DNA from: Palsa-504 sp963795795
GTDB lineage: Bacteria; Actinomycetota; Actinomycetes; Streptosporangiales; Streptosporangiaceae
DNA length: 64,000 bases
Assembly (NCBI GenBank): GCA_963795795.1
Contig: CAWCJS010000024.1
Location: forward strand, 448,741-512,740
Direction: 5' to 3'
This document shows positions 1 through 7,853 of the stretch, in pieces. The notes beneath the pieces are model-generated. The model had not been told where the DNA came from and did no database searches. It saw only the letters and a program-made list of their open reading frames with translations. Positions within the stretch are counted from its first letter, which is position 1, and each line of letters starts with the position of its first letter. The position numbers and the translations under genes were made by a program.

Positions 1-1261
1 CGGGATCGGGGCGCTGCCAGCCTTCCTTCAGGACCGCGGCCACGAAGGCGTCGACGAACGCCGGGTCGAACTGCGTGCCCGCCCACTTGCGCAGCTCGAA
101 GACCGCCTCTTCGATGGGGCGCGCGCCGCGGTAGGACCGGGTGGACGTCATCGAGTCGAACGCGTCGGCCACCGCGAGGATCCTGGCGAACTCGGGGATC
201 TCGTCGCCGGCCAGGCCCATCGGGTAGCCGCGGCCGTCGATCCGCTCGTGATGGTGCATGATCCCGGCCAGGGCCTCGTCCAGGAAACCGATCTCCCGGA
301 CGATGTCGAGCCCGCGCATCGGGTGGAGCTGGATCGCCGCGTACTCTTCCTCGGTCAGCTTCCCCGTCTTCTGCAGGACCCTGGTCGCCACGCCGAGCTT
401 GCCCACGTCGTGCAGCATGCCCGCGTACCGCAGCGCCTCCACCCGCTCGCCGCGCATGCCGATCTCCCGCGCGATCATGACGGAACCGCGCGAGACCCGG
501 TCGCTGTGGCCGCGGGTGTAGAGGTCCTTGGTCTCGACCGCCTGGCACAGGGCGCCGACCGCGGCCTCGTACGCCCGCTGCTGCTCCACGAGTTGCGCCA
601 CGGCCCAGCGGGCGACGGCCACGGGGATCAGGACGAGGACCGGCGCGAACAGCCCGGTCACGCTCCACAGCGCGGCGATCAGCAGGCCGAACGCGCCGTA
701 GCCGAGGTCGGAGACGATCAGCTCCACGCTCATGCCGGGCGCTGAGGTGCGGCGTCCCCGCGCCTGCGGCTCGCTGGTCAGCCAGAGCACGCCGCCGAGC
801 AGCCCGTGGTTCGCGACCGCGTGCACCACGGCCGCGACCGCGAAGGGCCCGATGATCCCGGGGAACGATCCCGACCCGGGCATGCCGACGTGCCCGTGCG
901 CGGCGAGGAAGGCCCGCCCGGCCAGGTACGCGGACAGGGCGAGCATGCCGGTGTTGAACGCGCGCTGGACCAGCGAGGGACCGCGCCGCAGCCCGAACAC
1001 CGTGCAGGCACCCACCAGCGCCGCGCCGACCGGTCCGACCAGGACCACGGCGGCCAGGGTCGCGATCGGGCTCGGCGACCACGCCAGTTCCCTCGGGCGC
1101 AGCAGCGTCGCCGTCGACTCGAAGACCATCAGGAGCACGCCGAGCACCGCGACCTCGCGCCACCAGGTAACCCCGCCGAACGGGCCGCGGACGAGCAGCA
1201 CGACGGCCGCGGCGACGATCGCCCCGATGTACAGCCGCGCGGGCCACGAAAGCCTAGCCAC
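1..1261 (-). CDS. Membrane-anchored HD-GYP domain protein (3' end beyond window)
   Basis: This is a probable cyclic-di-GMP phosphodiesterase or related HD-domain phosphohydrolase, cut by the window edge. The reverse strand is open from a GTG at 1259-1261, preceded at about 5 nt by GGGAGGA. The first ~200 residues hold several hydrophobic segments (for example YIGAIVAAAVVLLV near the start), giving a membrane sensor-like N-terminus. The HD-GYP signature HHERIDGRGYP lies near nt 220-260, followed by DAFDSMTSTRSYR, typical of the HD-GYP C-terminal part. No separate sensory domain is recognised. The c-di-GMP role is inferred from the family; the HD-GYP call is firm. Confidence 0.85.
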   Translation of the reverse strand, partial: MARLSWPARLYIGAIVAAAVVLLVRGPFGGVTWWREVAVLGVLLMVFESTATLLRPRELAWSPSPIATLAAVVLVGPVGAALVGACTVFGLRRGPSLVQRAFNTGMLALSAYLAGRAFLAAHGHVGMPGSGSFPGIIGPFAVAAVVHAVANHGLLGGVLWLTSEPQARGRRTSAPGMSVELIVSDLGYGAFGLLIAALWSVTGLFAPVLVLIPVAVARWAVAQLVEQQRAYEAAVGALCQAVETKDLYTRGHSDRVSRGSVMIAREIGMRGERVEALRYAGMLHDVGKLGVATRVLQKTGKLTEEEYAAIQLHPMRGLDIVREIGFLDEALAGIMHHHERIDGRGYPMGLAGDEIPEFARILAVADAFDSMTSTRSYRGARPIEEAVFELRKWAGTQFDPAFVDAFVAAVLKEGWQRPDP

Positions 1262-1309
1262 GCTTCCTCCCGGGGAGGAGCGCGGAACGCGGGCTGGGCT
1301 GCACGACTC

Positions 1310-1402
1310 CTACCCCCACGTAATCCTGGAGACGGCGGCCGGGTAGGCCGAGCCTGCCGGCACCTCAACCGTGGCCGGAGTAATTCCGCCGGAGGGACGC
1401 AT
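1310..1402 (-). CDS. Possible 30-aa leader peptide upstream of the HD-GYP gene
   Basis: A small ATG ORF starts with MRPSGGITPATVEV and ends with a TAG 48 nt before the HD-GYP start, on the same strand. A good ribosome binding site, GGGAGG, sits about 5 nt before the ATG. It is Pro/Gly/Ala-rich with no signal peptide or known motif. It could be a translated leader or simply chance; the strong Shine-Dalgarno sequence is the main support. The rest of the 1262-1597 interval is AT-richer than its surroundings, as expected for a promoter region, but I could not assign -35/-10 boxes with confidence. Confidence 0.3.
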   Translation of the reverse strand: MRPSGGITPATVEVPAGSAYPAAVSRITWG

Positions 1403-1597
1403 GCTGACCTCCCTAACGTGCAACTACCTACAGCTCAGCAGATATCGCCCAGAGTCAAGGATAACGTGGCCACAACGCATCTCGCAGGCCCAAAATCCCA
1501 TCGTGAACAAATCGTGAGAGCGCCAGTCACAATAGGCAATCAAGTGAGGCAGTTGCGGCGCAATTTGCACAATCCCGGCTAATGCGGGGCCGCGGTA

Positions 1598-1870
1598 CTA
1601 CTCGGCGAACTCGATGGACGCCCGGACTTCCCTGATCCTGACGAGAATCTTCGCGCGCAACTCGGCCGGCGCCGGGTCGCAGCCGCAATGCTTGGCGACG
1701 ACGCGCTTGACCGCCTCTTCCAGGCCGTACTCGCGCAGGCAGGGGCCGCATTCGTCTAGGTGCTGGCGGATCTTCGCGCAGTCCAGCTCGTCAATCTCGC
1801 CGTCGAGGTAGCCGTAGACCCGGTCGAGCACCTCTGTGCACGGGGTCTCGTGCGGGTTTCCGCAGCTCAT
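1598..1870 (-). CDS. rsrA: RsrA-type zinc anti-sigma factor
   Basis: This is a 90-aa zinc-binding anti-sigma factor of the ZAS family. It carries the HxxxCxxC motif as H37-L-D-E-C41-G-P-C44, plus C11. These are, from memory, the same positions that bind zinc or switch in Streptomyces coelicolor RsrA. Oxidation forms a disulphide, releases zinc and frees the sigma factor. The start overlaps the end of the upstream sigma gene by 4 nt (ATGA), so the two are translationally coupled and made in near-stoichiometric amounts. A late pair of Cys (C62, C64) is also present. Cytoplasmic; confident. Confidence 0.95.
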   Translation of the reverse strand: MSCGNPHETPCTEVLDRVYGYLDGEIDELDCAKIRQHLDECGPCLREYGLEEAVKRVVAKHCGCDPAPAELRAKILVRIREVRASIEFAE

Positions 1871-2484
1871 CGCCCTTCCTCTCCGGGCAGGGAGGCATCG
1901 GAACCCGCCTTGACCAGGCCGCGTTCCGAAGCGTAATCCTGGAGCAGGTCGCGCAGCTGGCGGCGGCCGCGGTGCAAACGCGACATCACGGTACCAATCG
2001 GCGTGTCCATGATGTCCGCGATCTCCTTGTACGCGAACCCCTCGACGTCGGCGAGGTAGACCGCGATCCTGAATTCCTCGGGAAGAGCCTGGAGCGCTTC
2101 CTTTATGTCAGAATCCGGCAGCCGTTCTAGCGCTTCGGCTTCGGCCGACTTCAATCCCCCGGAGGTGTGCGATGCGGCGCGCGCCAACTGCCAGTCCTCG
2201 ACGTCCTCGGCGCCCGACCGCTGCGGCTCGCGCTGGCGTTTCCGGTAGCTGTTGATGAAGGTGTTGGTCAGGATCCGGAACAGCCACGCCTTGAGGTTCG
2301 TGCCCTGCTGGAACTGGTGGAAGGACGCGTAGGCCTTCGCGAACGTCTCCTGGACCAGGTCTTCGGCGTCCGCCGGGTTGCGGGTCATCCGAAGCCCTGC
2401 GGAGTACAGCTGATCCAGGTACGGCAGCACCTCCTGCTCGAAGCGCTCACCGCGCTGTTCGAGAGTCTCCGGAACGGGACCCAC
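1867..2484 (-). CDS. sigR: SigR/RpoE-like ECF sigma factor (thiol-oxidative stress)
   Basis: A group IV sigma factor of about 205 aa. Region 2 contains RMTRNPADAEDLVQETF and region 4 contains YKEIADIMDTPIGTVMSRLH, both almost as in Streptomyces SigR and mycobacterial SigH. I chose the GTG at 2482-2484 (protein starting VGPVPET) by similarity to the SigR start. The frame remains open upstream, through an in-frame ATG at 2605-2607, which could make a longer isoform of 246 aa. The neighbour rsrA overlaps by 4 nt. A near-perfect SigR-type promoter lies upstream (2617-2642), so the operon is probably autoregulated. Confidence 0.95.
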   Translation of the reverse strand: MGPVPETLEQRGERFEQEVLPYLDQLYSAGLRMTRNPADAEDLVQETFAKAYASFHQFQQGTNLKAWLFRILTNTFINSYRKRQREPQRSGAEDVEDWQLARAASHTSGGLKSAEAEALERLPDSDIKEALQALPEEFRIAVYLADVEGFAYKEIADIMDTPIGTVMSRLHRGRRQLRDLLQDYASERGLVKAGSDASLPGEEGR

Positions 2485-2616
2485 CTCCTTTGGGTAGTAA
2501 GAGGCCGGGCTGCTGGCGTGCAGACCGTATGTGCGGGAGGATACCGTGCCGGGGAACGCGGCTAGCTTCAGCGTGCCCGGAGGTGGCGAGGCGACTGCGA
2601 CGACCATGCCGCGTTC

Positions 2617-2642
2617 AACACGTTCGTGCAGGCCGTCATTCC
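2617..2642 (-). promoter_or_regulatory. SigR-type promoter of sigR-rsrA
   Basis: On the minus strand GGAAT (2642-2638) is followed by exactly 18 nt and then GTT (2619-2617). This matches the SigR/SigH consensus GGAAT-N18/19-GTT. Transcription would start near 2609, only 1-3 nt before the in-frame ATG at 2607. A transcript from here would therefore encode a longer SigR form from a leaderless or near-leaderless start, besides the shorter form from 2484. Confidence 0.8.
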
Positions 2643-2751
2643 ACCGGACGACTGGTCCGCGTGAACAGGTGACGACAGGCACCTGAAGGGGAAGGCTCTC
2701 CAGTGAGCGGGCCCTTCGTTGCGGAGGCGCCCAGTCAGGAGCTCAGGGCCC

Positions 2752-3549
2752 ATGACCCATGCGGCCAGCGCGATCACGCCGGATACCCAGCATCCGCCGA
2801 CCTACCGCCATTTCTGCGAGGCCGTGGCGCGGGCCCAGCTCGCGGCCTGGCTCCCGCCGGGACGGCAGGTCCTGGTGGACGTCTCGGGACGGCACACGGC
2901 GAGCGCGGAACTGGCCGCCCGGGCCGGGCATACCGTCCTGCGCGTGCTGGAGGCAGGGTCCGTCGGCCCGGGGGCGGCCGGAACGGAGCCGAACCCGGGG
3001 GGAACGGGGTCGGGTTCACAAGGAACGGCGCCGGGTCCGCGGGGGAAGATCTTTGTGCTGATCGCGGACTCCTCGAGGTTGTCCTTCCTGCCCGATGGCT
3101 GCGCGGACGGGATCATCGCGGAGGACCGGGCGCTGTCTACGCACCTGGTGGCCGAGGCGCTGATCGCCGACGTCGCCCGCGTGCTGCGCCCGGGGGGCCG
3201 GGTCCTGGCGTGCGTGGACTCGCTCGTGCTCGGCATGGCGGTGCTCGCGGGGCAACGCCACTGGCCGCACCTGGTCGACCTGCCGCACGCCGAGGTGGTG
3301 CTGGTGCCCTGGCCGGACGGGACCATCACCCGGTGCTACGGGCCGGAGCAGGCGCGCGAGTTGTTCGGCGGGGCGGGGCTGCTGGTGAACTGGATCAGGC
3401 CGCGGACCGTGTTCGCCGAGTCGATGGTGACGCACGCGCTGGCTGAGGACCCGGCGAGCCTAGCCCGGCTGGTCCGCGCCGAACTCGCCGCCGCCAGCGA
3501 TGAGTCACTCGGGGCGCAACTGGTGATCTCGGCGTGTAAGCCGGACTAG
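2752..3549 (+). CDS. Class I SAM-dependent methyltransferase-like protein
   Basis: A 265-aa protein with a Rossmann-type methyltransferase layout. VLVDVSGRHTASAELAAR stands in the motif I region, FLPDGCADGIIAEDRAL resembles the post-I/motif IV region, and VARVLRPGGRVLACVDS is the typical motif VI strand-turn. The canonical GxGxG of motif I is degenerate (DVSGRHT), so SAM binding is not assured. The start ATG at 2752 has AGGAG about 10 nt upstream. The gene is divergent from sigR. Substrate unknown; a small-molecule or lipid methyltransferase is the best guess. Confidence 0.7.
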   Translation: MTHAASAITPDTQHPPTYRHFCEAVARAQLAAWLPPGRQVLVDVSGRHTASAELAARAGHTVLRVLEAGSVGPGAAGTEPNPGGTGSGSQGTAPGPRGKIFVLIADSSRLSFLPDGCADGIIAEDRALSTHLVAEALIADVARVLRPGGRVLACVDSLVLGMAVLAGQRHWPHLVDLPHAEVVLVPWPDGTITRCYGPEQARELFGGAGLLVNWIRPRTVFAESMVTHALAEDPASLARLVRAELAAASDESLGAQLVISACKPD

Positions 3550-3565
3550 CGGCGGCTGTGCAGAA

Positions 3566-3916
3566 TTAGCGCCGGCGGCGGGCGAGCTTGCCCTGGCAGC
3601 CGACGCAGCGGGCCGCGTCGGGGCGCGCGTCGAGGCGGCCCTCGGGAATCTCCTGCTGGCAGTCGACGCACTTGCCGTAGCTGTGCTCCTCGATGCGGGC
3701 AAGCGCCGCCTCCACCTCGGCGCGCTGGGCGCGGGCCGAGTGCAGGACCGCCTCGGTGCGGTCGGCTTCGGACAGCGAGGATCCCGCGTCGGCCTGGTCC
3801 GCCGGGTACCCCGACCCGGCCATCGGCGCCGGGCGCTCCCCCTGCAGGATGGATATCGACCGGTCAAGGCCGTCGCGCATCTCCTCGAGGCGCTTACGGG
3901 CGACGGTAAGTTCCAC
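3566..3916 (-). CDS. DksA/TraR-family zinc-finger protein
   Basis: A 116-aa protein with an N-terminal charged helical hairpin and a C-terminal four-cysteine zinc finger, C83-V-D-C86 and C104-V-G-C107. This is the TraR/DksA layout. Such proteins insert a coiled coil into the RNA polymerase secondary channel; in actinobacteria many are short and uncharacterised. It converges on the methyltransferase-like gene and is followed on the same strand by the HMCES-type gene. The C-terminus is strongly basic (LARRRR). Family confident; regulatory role inferred. Confidence 0.88.
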   Translation of the reverse strand: MELTVARKRLEEMRDGLDRSISILQGERPAPMAGSGYPADQADAGSSLSEADRTEAVLHSARAQRAEVEAALARIEEHSYGKCVDCQQEIPEGRLDARPDAARCVGCQGKLARRRR

Positions 3917-3988
3917 TGGTGTCCTCGCCTCCCGTCCGCGTGCGATGGGCAGCCTAGGCTCGGTCGAGCCGCGGGCCGCCCCGCGGAC

Positions 3989-4762
3989 TCAGAACAACTC
4001 GCCTGGCGGCCGCTCCCCGTCGGCGGAATCAGGCAGCGGCTTTATGAGCTCGGGTCCGTTGTTCCGCACTGAGTTGACAGCCATCGATACGGGGTATGAC
4101 GTCAGGCCGCCGGCCATGGCGGGCACCATCGTCGCTTGTAGCTGGCCAAGGTCGCTGGTGGCGGGGTCCAGCCAGTCGGCCCAGGCCTGCGGCGCGATGG
4201 TCATGGGCATGCGATCGTGAATCTGGCCGACGTCGTCGGACGCATTCGTCGTGATGATCGCGGCCGTCCACAGCCACGCGCGCTCGTGATCGTCAGGAAG
4301 GGCCTCATCCCGCCAGAGATCGTAGATTCCGGCGAAGGCCAGGTCACCACCGTCCTTCCGGAAGATGTAGTAGGGCTGCTTGCGCGTCTTGCCGTCCTGC
4401 TCGACCGGCTGCCACTCGAAATAGCCGTCGGCAGGAATGAGGCAGCGCCGCTTGGCGAACGCGCGGCGGAACGCCGGCTTGGTCGCCACGGTCTCGGCGC
4501 GGGCGTTGATCAGCCGGCCGCCGCCCGAGGGTTCCTTGGCCCAGAAGGGAACCAGGCCCCAGCGGACCACGCGCAGCTCACGGGCCTGCGGCTCGTCGTC
4601 GCGGGCGGGGCGCTCGATGACCGCGAAGATCCGCTTGGTCGGCGCCACGTTGTAGTCGGGCGAAGGCTCCGGCTCGGGTCCGTCGGGCACGCGGTCCCGT
4701 TCGATGCTGAACTCCTCGAGGAGCTCAAGGCGCTTACGCGCCGACACGAACCGACCGCACAT
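3989..4762 (-). CDS. SOS response-associated peptidase (HMCES/YedK family)
   Basis: A 257-aa SRAP-domain protein. The N-terminal MCGRF leaves Cys2 as the catalytic residue after Met removal. NVAPTK, INARAET, CLIPADGYFEW and HDRMPMTI supply the conserved Asn, Glu and His of the family. Family members crosslink covalently through Cys2 to abasic sites in single-stranded DNA and shield them. The start is fixed because MCGRF must be N-terminal. It is divergent from aroA, with a GC-rich hairpin cluster in the interval. Confidence 0.95.
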   Translation of the reverse strand: MCGRFVSARKRLELLEEFSIERDRVPDGPEPEPSPDYNVAPTKRIFAVIERPARDDEPQARELRVVRWGLVPFWAKEPSGGGRLINARAETVATKPAFRRAFAKRRCLIPADGYFEWQPVEQDGKTRKQPYYIFRKDGGDLAFAGIYDLWRDEALPDDHERAWLWTAAIITTNASDDVGQIHDRMPMTIAPQAWADWLDPATSDLGQLQATMVPAMAGGLTSYPVSMAVNSVRNNGPELIKPLPDSADGERPPGELF

Positions 4763-4848
4763 GAATACTCTTCCTCAGGTGAAAGAATCCAGACACGTCC
4801 CGTTAAGCCTGGATTGGCCTTTCATAACCATAATCCAGGTCCGCCAAA

Positions 4849-4940
4849 CCCCCAGGGGGGCCAGGGGGGCTTGGGGGACGGGCAGTCCCCCCAAGATCGG
4901 GGGGATTCCGGGGGGTCGTCCCCCCAGGCTAGCACAGATA
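4849..4940. repeat. Cluster of G/C-run hairpins between the HMCES gene and aroA
   Basis: The stretch contains several perfect stems built from G and C runs: GGGGGAC-n5-GTCCCCC, CCCCCC-n6-GGGGGG and GGGGGG-TCGT-CCCCCC. It ends in AGGCTAGCACAG, and the final hairpin plus GCTAGCAC recurs at 53718-53752. It looks like a dispersed repetitive extragenic element that could act as a bidirectional terminator or an RNA-structure element upstream of aroA. Confidence 0.6.
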
Positions 4941-4951
4941 CCCTCAAGCGT

Positions 4952-6298
4952 ATGCATGGGGATGACACGGCGGACCTGACCTGGACCGCGCCGGCCGCCT
5001 CCGGGCCGGTCAGCGCCCGGATCGGGCTGCCCGCGTCCAAGTCGATCACCAACCGCGCGCTGGTCCTGGCGGCCCTGAGCGACTCCCCCGCCCTGATCGC
5101 CAACCCCTTGCAGGCCAGGGACACCGCGCTCGCGGCCGACGGGCTGCGGGCCCTGGGCGCGCAGATCGCGGACGATGGACAAGCGCAAAACCCTGATAGC
5201 CGAACGACCTGGCGTGTCACCCCCGGGCAGCCACCGGCGGACTCGATGGTCAGCGTGGACGTAGGCAACGCAGGCACGGTCATGCGGTTCTTGCCCGCGG
5301 TGGCGGCGCTGACGCGGGCCACGGTGCGGTTCGAGGGGGACGCGCGGGCGCCCCTGCGCCCGGTCGGCGCGATCCTTGCGGCGCTGCGCAGGCTCGGCGC
5401 GGACATCGACGACGAGGGCCGCGGCGCGGTCCCGTTCACGGTGCACGGGCACGGCGCGGTCCCCGGCGGCACGGTCACCCTGGACGCGTCCGCGTCCTCG
5501 CAGCTCGTCTCGGGCCTGCTGCTGGCGGCGCCGCGGTTTGCGGAGGGCGTCGAGATCAGGCACGAGGGTCCGCCCGTCCCCTCGGCCCCGCACATCGCGA
5601 TGACGGTCCGTATGCTCGCGGCCGCGGGGGCCGACGTGAGCGCCGAATCGGCGGCAGGGGGCGCGCGCCCCGACGCCTGGCGGGTCCGGCCCGGGCGGCT
5701 CGACCTCGGGGCCATCACGGTGGAGCCCGACCTGTCCAACGCGGGCCCGTTCCTGGCCGCGGCGCTGGTCACCGCCGGGACGATCGAGGTGCCCGGCTGG
5801 CCGCGGGACAGCCTGCAGGCGGCCGGGCCGATCCTGGACGTGCTGGCCCGGATGGGCGCGCGGGCCGAGGTCGGCGAGCAGGGGCTGACCATCTCGGGGA
5901 CGGGCGCGATCCACGGGATCACCGCGGACCTGCGGGACGTCAACGAACTCGCGCCGGTGCTGACCGCGGTGGCGGCGCTGGCCGACGGCCCTTCGGTCTT
6001 CACCGGGCTGGCGCACACCCGCGGGCACGAGACCGACCGGCTGGCCGCGCTGGCCAAGGAGATCAACGCGCTCGGCGGCGACGTCACCGAGTTGCCCGAC
6101 GGGCTGGCCGTCAGCCCGCGGCCGCTGCGCGCGGCGGGCGAGCCGTTCGGCAGCTACGACGACCACCGGATGGTGATGGCCGCGGCCGTGCTCGGCCTGG
6201 CCGTCCCCGGACTGCGGGTGGCCGGCGCGGAGACCGTAGGCAAGACGTTCCCCGGCTTCAGGGACGTCTGGTTGAGCATGTTGGGGTTGGCACCCTGA
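4952..6298 (+). CDS. aroA: 3-phosphoshikimate 1-carboxyvinyltransferase (EPSP synthase)
   Basis: A 448-aa shikimate pathway enzyme that transfers enolpyruvyl from PEP to shikimate 3-phosphate. Family motifs are clear: LPASKSITNRALVLAALS, DVGNAGTVMRFLPAVA, and YDDHRMVMAAAVLGLA near the C-terminus. The ATG at 4952 starts the protein; an upstream in-frame extension is only the antisense of the HMCES-type gene. Its TGA overlaps the probable start of rsgA, so the two are probably co-translated. Cytoplasmic. Confidence 0.97.
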   Translation: MHGDDTADLTWTAPAASGPVSARIGLPASKSITNRALVLAALSDSPALIANPLQARDTALAADGLRALGAQIADDGQAQNPDSRTTWRVTPGQPPADSMVSVDVGNAGTVMRFLPAVAALTRATVRFEGDARAPLRPVGAILAALRRLGADIDDEGRGAVPFTVHGHGAVPGGTVTLDASASSQLVSGLLLAAPRFAEGVEIRHEGPPVPSAPHIAMTVRMLAAAGADVSAESAAGGARPDAWRVRPGRLDLGAITVEPDLSNAGPFLAAALVTAGTIEVPGWPRDSLQAAGPILDVLARMGARAEVGEQGLTISGTGAIHGITADLRDVNELAPVLTAVAALADGPSVFTGLAHTRGHETDRLAALAKEINALGGDVTELPDGLAVSPRPLRAAGEPFGSYDDHRMVMAAAVLGLAVPGLRVAGAETVGKTFPGFRDVWLSMLGLAP

Positions 6299-7284
6299 GC
6301 CCGCGGCCCGGCTACTCGCGGCTTGACGAGGACGACGTCCGGGTCCGGCCCGGACGGAGCTCGCGCCCGCGGACCAGGCGGCGCCCCGCGCACGACAGCG
6401 CGATCCAGGGCTTCGTGACCAGCGTGGACCGTGGGCGGTACGGGTGCATGGCGGAGGACCACCTGGTCATCGCCATGAAGGCACGCGAACTGGGCAAGGG
6501 CTCGGTGGTGGTAGGCGACCGGGTCGCGCTGGCCGGGGACATCTCGGGCGAGCAGGGGTCGCTGGCCAGGATCGTCCGGGTGGAGCCGCGGACGAGCGTG
6601 CTGCGGCGTTCGGCCGACGACACGGACCCGCTGGAGCGGGTTATCGTCGCCAACGCCGACCAGCTCGTCGTCGTCTGCGCGCTGGCCCAGCCGTCGCCCG
6701 GGCTCCGCTTCGTGGACCGGTGCCTGGTCGCGGCCTACGACGCCGGGATCGACCCGCTGCTCCTGCTGACCAAGGCCGACCTGGCGTCCCCGCGCAAGGT
6801 GCGCGCGTTCTACACCCCGCTCGGCCTGCCCATGCTGACCACCAGGCGCCCGCTCTCGCCGCGGACCCTGGAGCGGGTGCGGAACGTGCTGACCGGCCGG
6901 ATCAGCGTGCTCATCGGGCAGTCCGGCGTCGGCAAGTCCACGCTGGTGAACACCCTGATCCCGGAGGCGGCCCGGACCGTCGGAAGGGTCAACGCGGTGA
7001 CCGGCCGGGGTAGGCACACGTCGTCGTCGGTGGTGGCGCTGCCGCTGGGCGACGGGTGGCTCATCGACACGCCGGGGCTGCGCGGGTTCGGGCTGGGGCA
7101 CGTGAGCGAGGAGCGGGTGGTCGAGGCGTTCGGGGACCTGGCCGAGGGCACCGCCGCGTGCCCGCCGGGGTGCGACCACCTCTCCGGGTGCGCGCTGGAC
7201 GAGTGGGCGCGCGAGCACCACGCGGAGGCGCGGCTTGACTCGCTGCGCCGAGTACTGCGCAGCCGAGAGGGCGCTGCTGACTAA
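6295..7284 (+). CDS. rsgA: Ribosome small-subunit GTPase RsgA, probable CTG start
   Basis: A circularly permuted GTPase that matures 30S ribosomes. Visible are the N-terminal OB-fold (VDRGRYGCMAED...VVVGDRVAL), the G4 motif TKAD, the later P-loop GQSGVGKST and G3 DTPG, and the C-terminal zinc knuckle with CPPGCDHLSGC. The first ATG/GTG/TTG in frame is a GTG at 6415, but residues conserved among actinobacterial RsgA (YSRLDEDDVRVRP) lie upstream and in frame. No ATG, GTG or TTG exists there. A CTG at 6295 that overlaps the aroA TGA (CTGA) gives a 329-aa protein and is my preferred start. Confidence 0.93.
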   Translation: MSPRPGYSRLDEDDVRVRPGRSSRPRTRRRPAHDSAIQGFVTSVDRGRYGCMAEDHLVIAMKARELGKGSVVVGDRVALAGDISGEQGSLARIVRVEPRTSVLRRSADDTDPLERVIVANADQLVVVCALAQPSPGLRFVDRCLVAAYDAGIDPLLLLTKADLASPRKVRAFYTPLGLPMLTTRRPLSPRTLERVRNVLTGRISVLIGQSGVGKSTLVNTLIPEAARTVGRVNAVTGRGRHTSSSVVALPLGDGWLIDTPGLRGFGLGHVSEERVVEAFGDLAEGTAACPPGCDHLSGCALDEWAREHHAEARLDSLRRVLRSREGAAD

Positions 7285-7296
7285 AAGCGGGGCCGA

Positions 7297-7497
7297 CTAA
7301 AGCAGGCGGGCCAGGTCGGCGAGGCTGAAAGTCTTGCGCCTACCGCGCGCCGGGCTCTCCGGGAAGCAGCCGTCTTCGTCGGGGTCGCCCGGGCGCTCGG
7401 GGAAGCACCACGGCTTGATGGCCTCCGCCGACCGGGGCAGGCGCGGGGTATCGGGGTAGCACCCACGCTCGTTCGGGATGAAAGGCTTGTTACGCAT
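7297..7497 (-). CDS. 66-aa protein with repeated Cys-aromatic-Pro motifs
   Basis: Not recognised. The protein contains three similar segments, RGCYPDTP, PWCFPERP and DGCFPESP, spaced through a Pro/Glu/Asp-rich chain, and ends in a short amphipathic tail, TFSLADLARLL. The start overlaps the end of the DUF2087 gene by 8 nt, indicating an operon. The repeated [GW]-C-[FY]-P-[DE] units might bind a metal or another protein; a modified peptide cannot be excluded. No signal peptide is seen. Function unknown. Confidence 0.65.
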   Translation of the reverse strand: MRNKPFIPNERGCYPDTPRLPRSAEAIKPWCFPERPGDPDEDGCFPESPARGRRKTFSLADLARLL

Positions 7498-7801
7498 CGA
7501 CGGTGCCCCCTATGCGCCAGTAGATGCCCGCGGCGGTCCTGGACAGGAACGCCTCATCTATAAGGTACCTGCGCAGGGCGCAGTGGTCGTCCACGACCGC
7601 CTTGAGGATCTCGTCGACGGCCTTCTCGGGATACCGCCGGCCGGGCTCGAACGCCTGCGCCACCTGGTCGAGGAGCAGGCGGCGCCGGGTGCGCTTGGCC
7701 GGGAGCGCCGTGATCCGGCCGTCGCGGATGAAGGGCCGCAACACTTCGGGCGGGTCGGCGAGGAGACCCTCGGCGGAAAAGTCCATCAAGGCCAGTATCA
7801 C
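7490..7801 (-). CDS. DUF2087 domain protein
   Basis: A 103-aa protein matching the DUF2087 pattern: FIRDGRITALPAKRTRRRLLLDQ, then RYPEKAVDEIL, then DDHCALRRYLIDEAFLSR, ending in GIYWRIGG. The family often forms the C-terminal part of ArsR-type regulators or stands alone as here, and is thought to be a winged-helix-like nucleic-acid-binding fold; this is family knowledge and not seen directly. It is divergent from hisN and overlaps the downstream Cys-repeat gene. Confidence 0.85.
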   Translation of the reverse strand: MILALMDFSAEGLLADPPEVLRPFIRDGRITALPAKRTRRRLLLDQVAQAFEPGRRYPEKAVDEILKAVVDDHCALRRYLIDEAFLSRTAAGIYWRIGGTVDA

Positions 7802-7853
7802 CCGGAAGGGTCCTGGCTGGCCAGCGTGATGTACGAGGCGGTACCGTTCGCGG

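Noticed and set aside
248..1582. Long plus-strand open frames across the HD-GYP gene
   Set aside because: They are antisense shadows, common in high-GC DNA; the minus-strand frame carries the real HD-GYP motifs.
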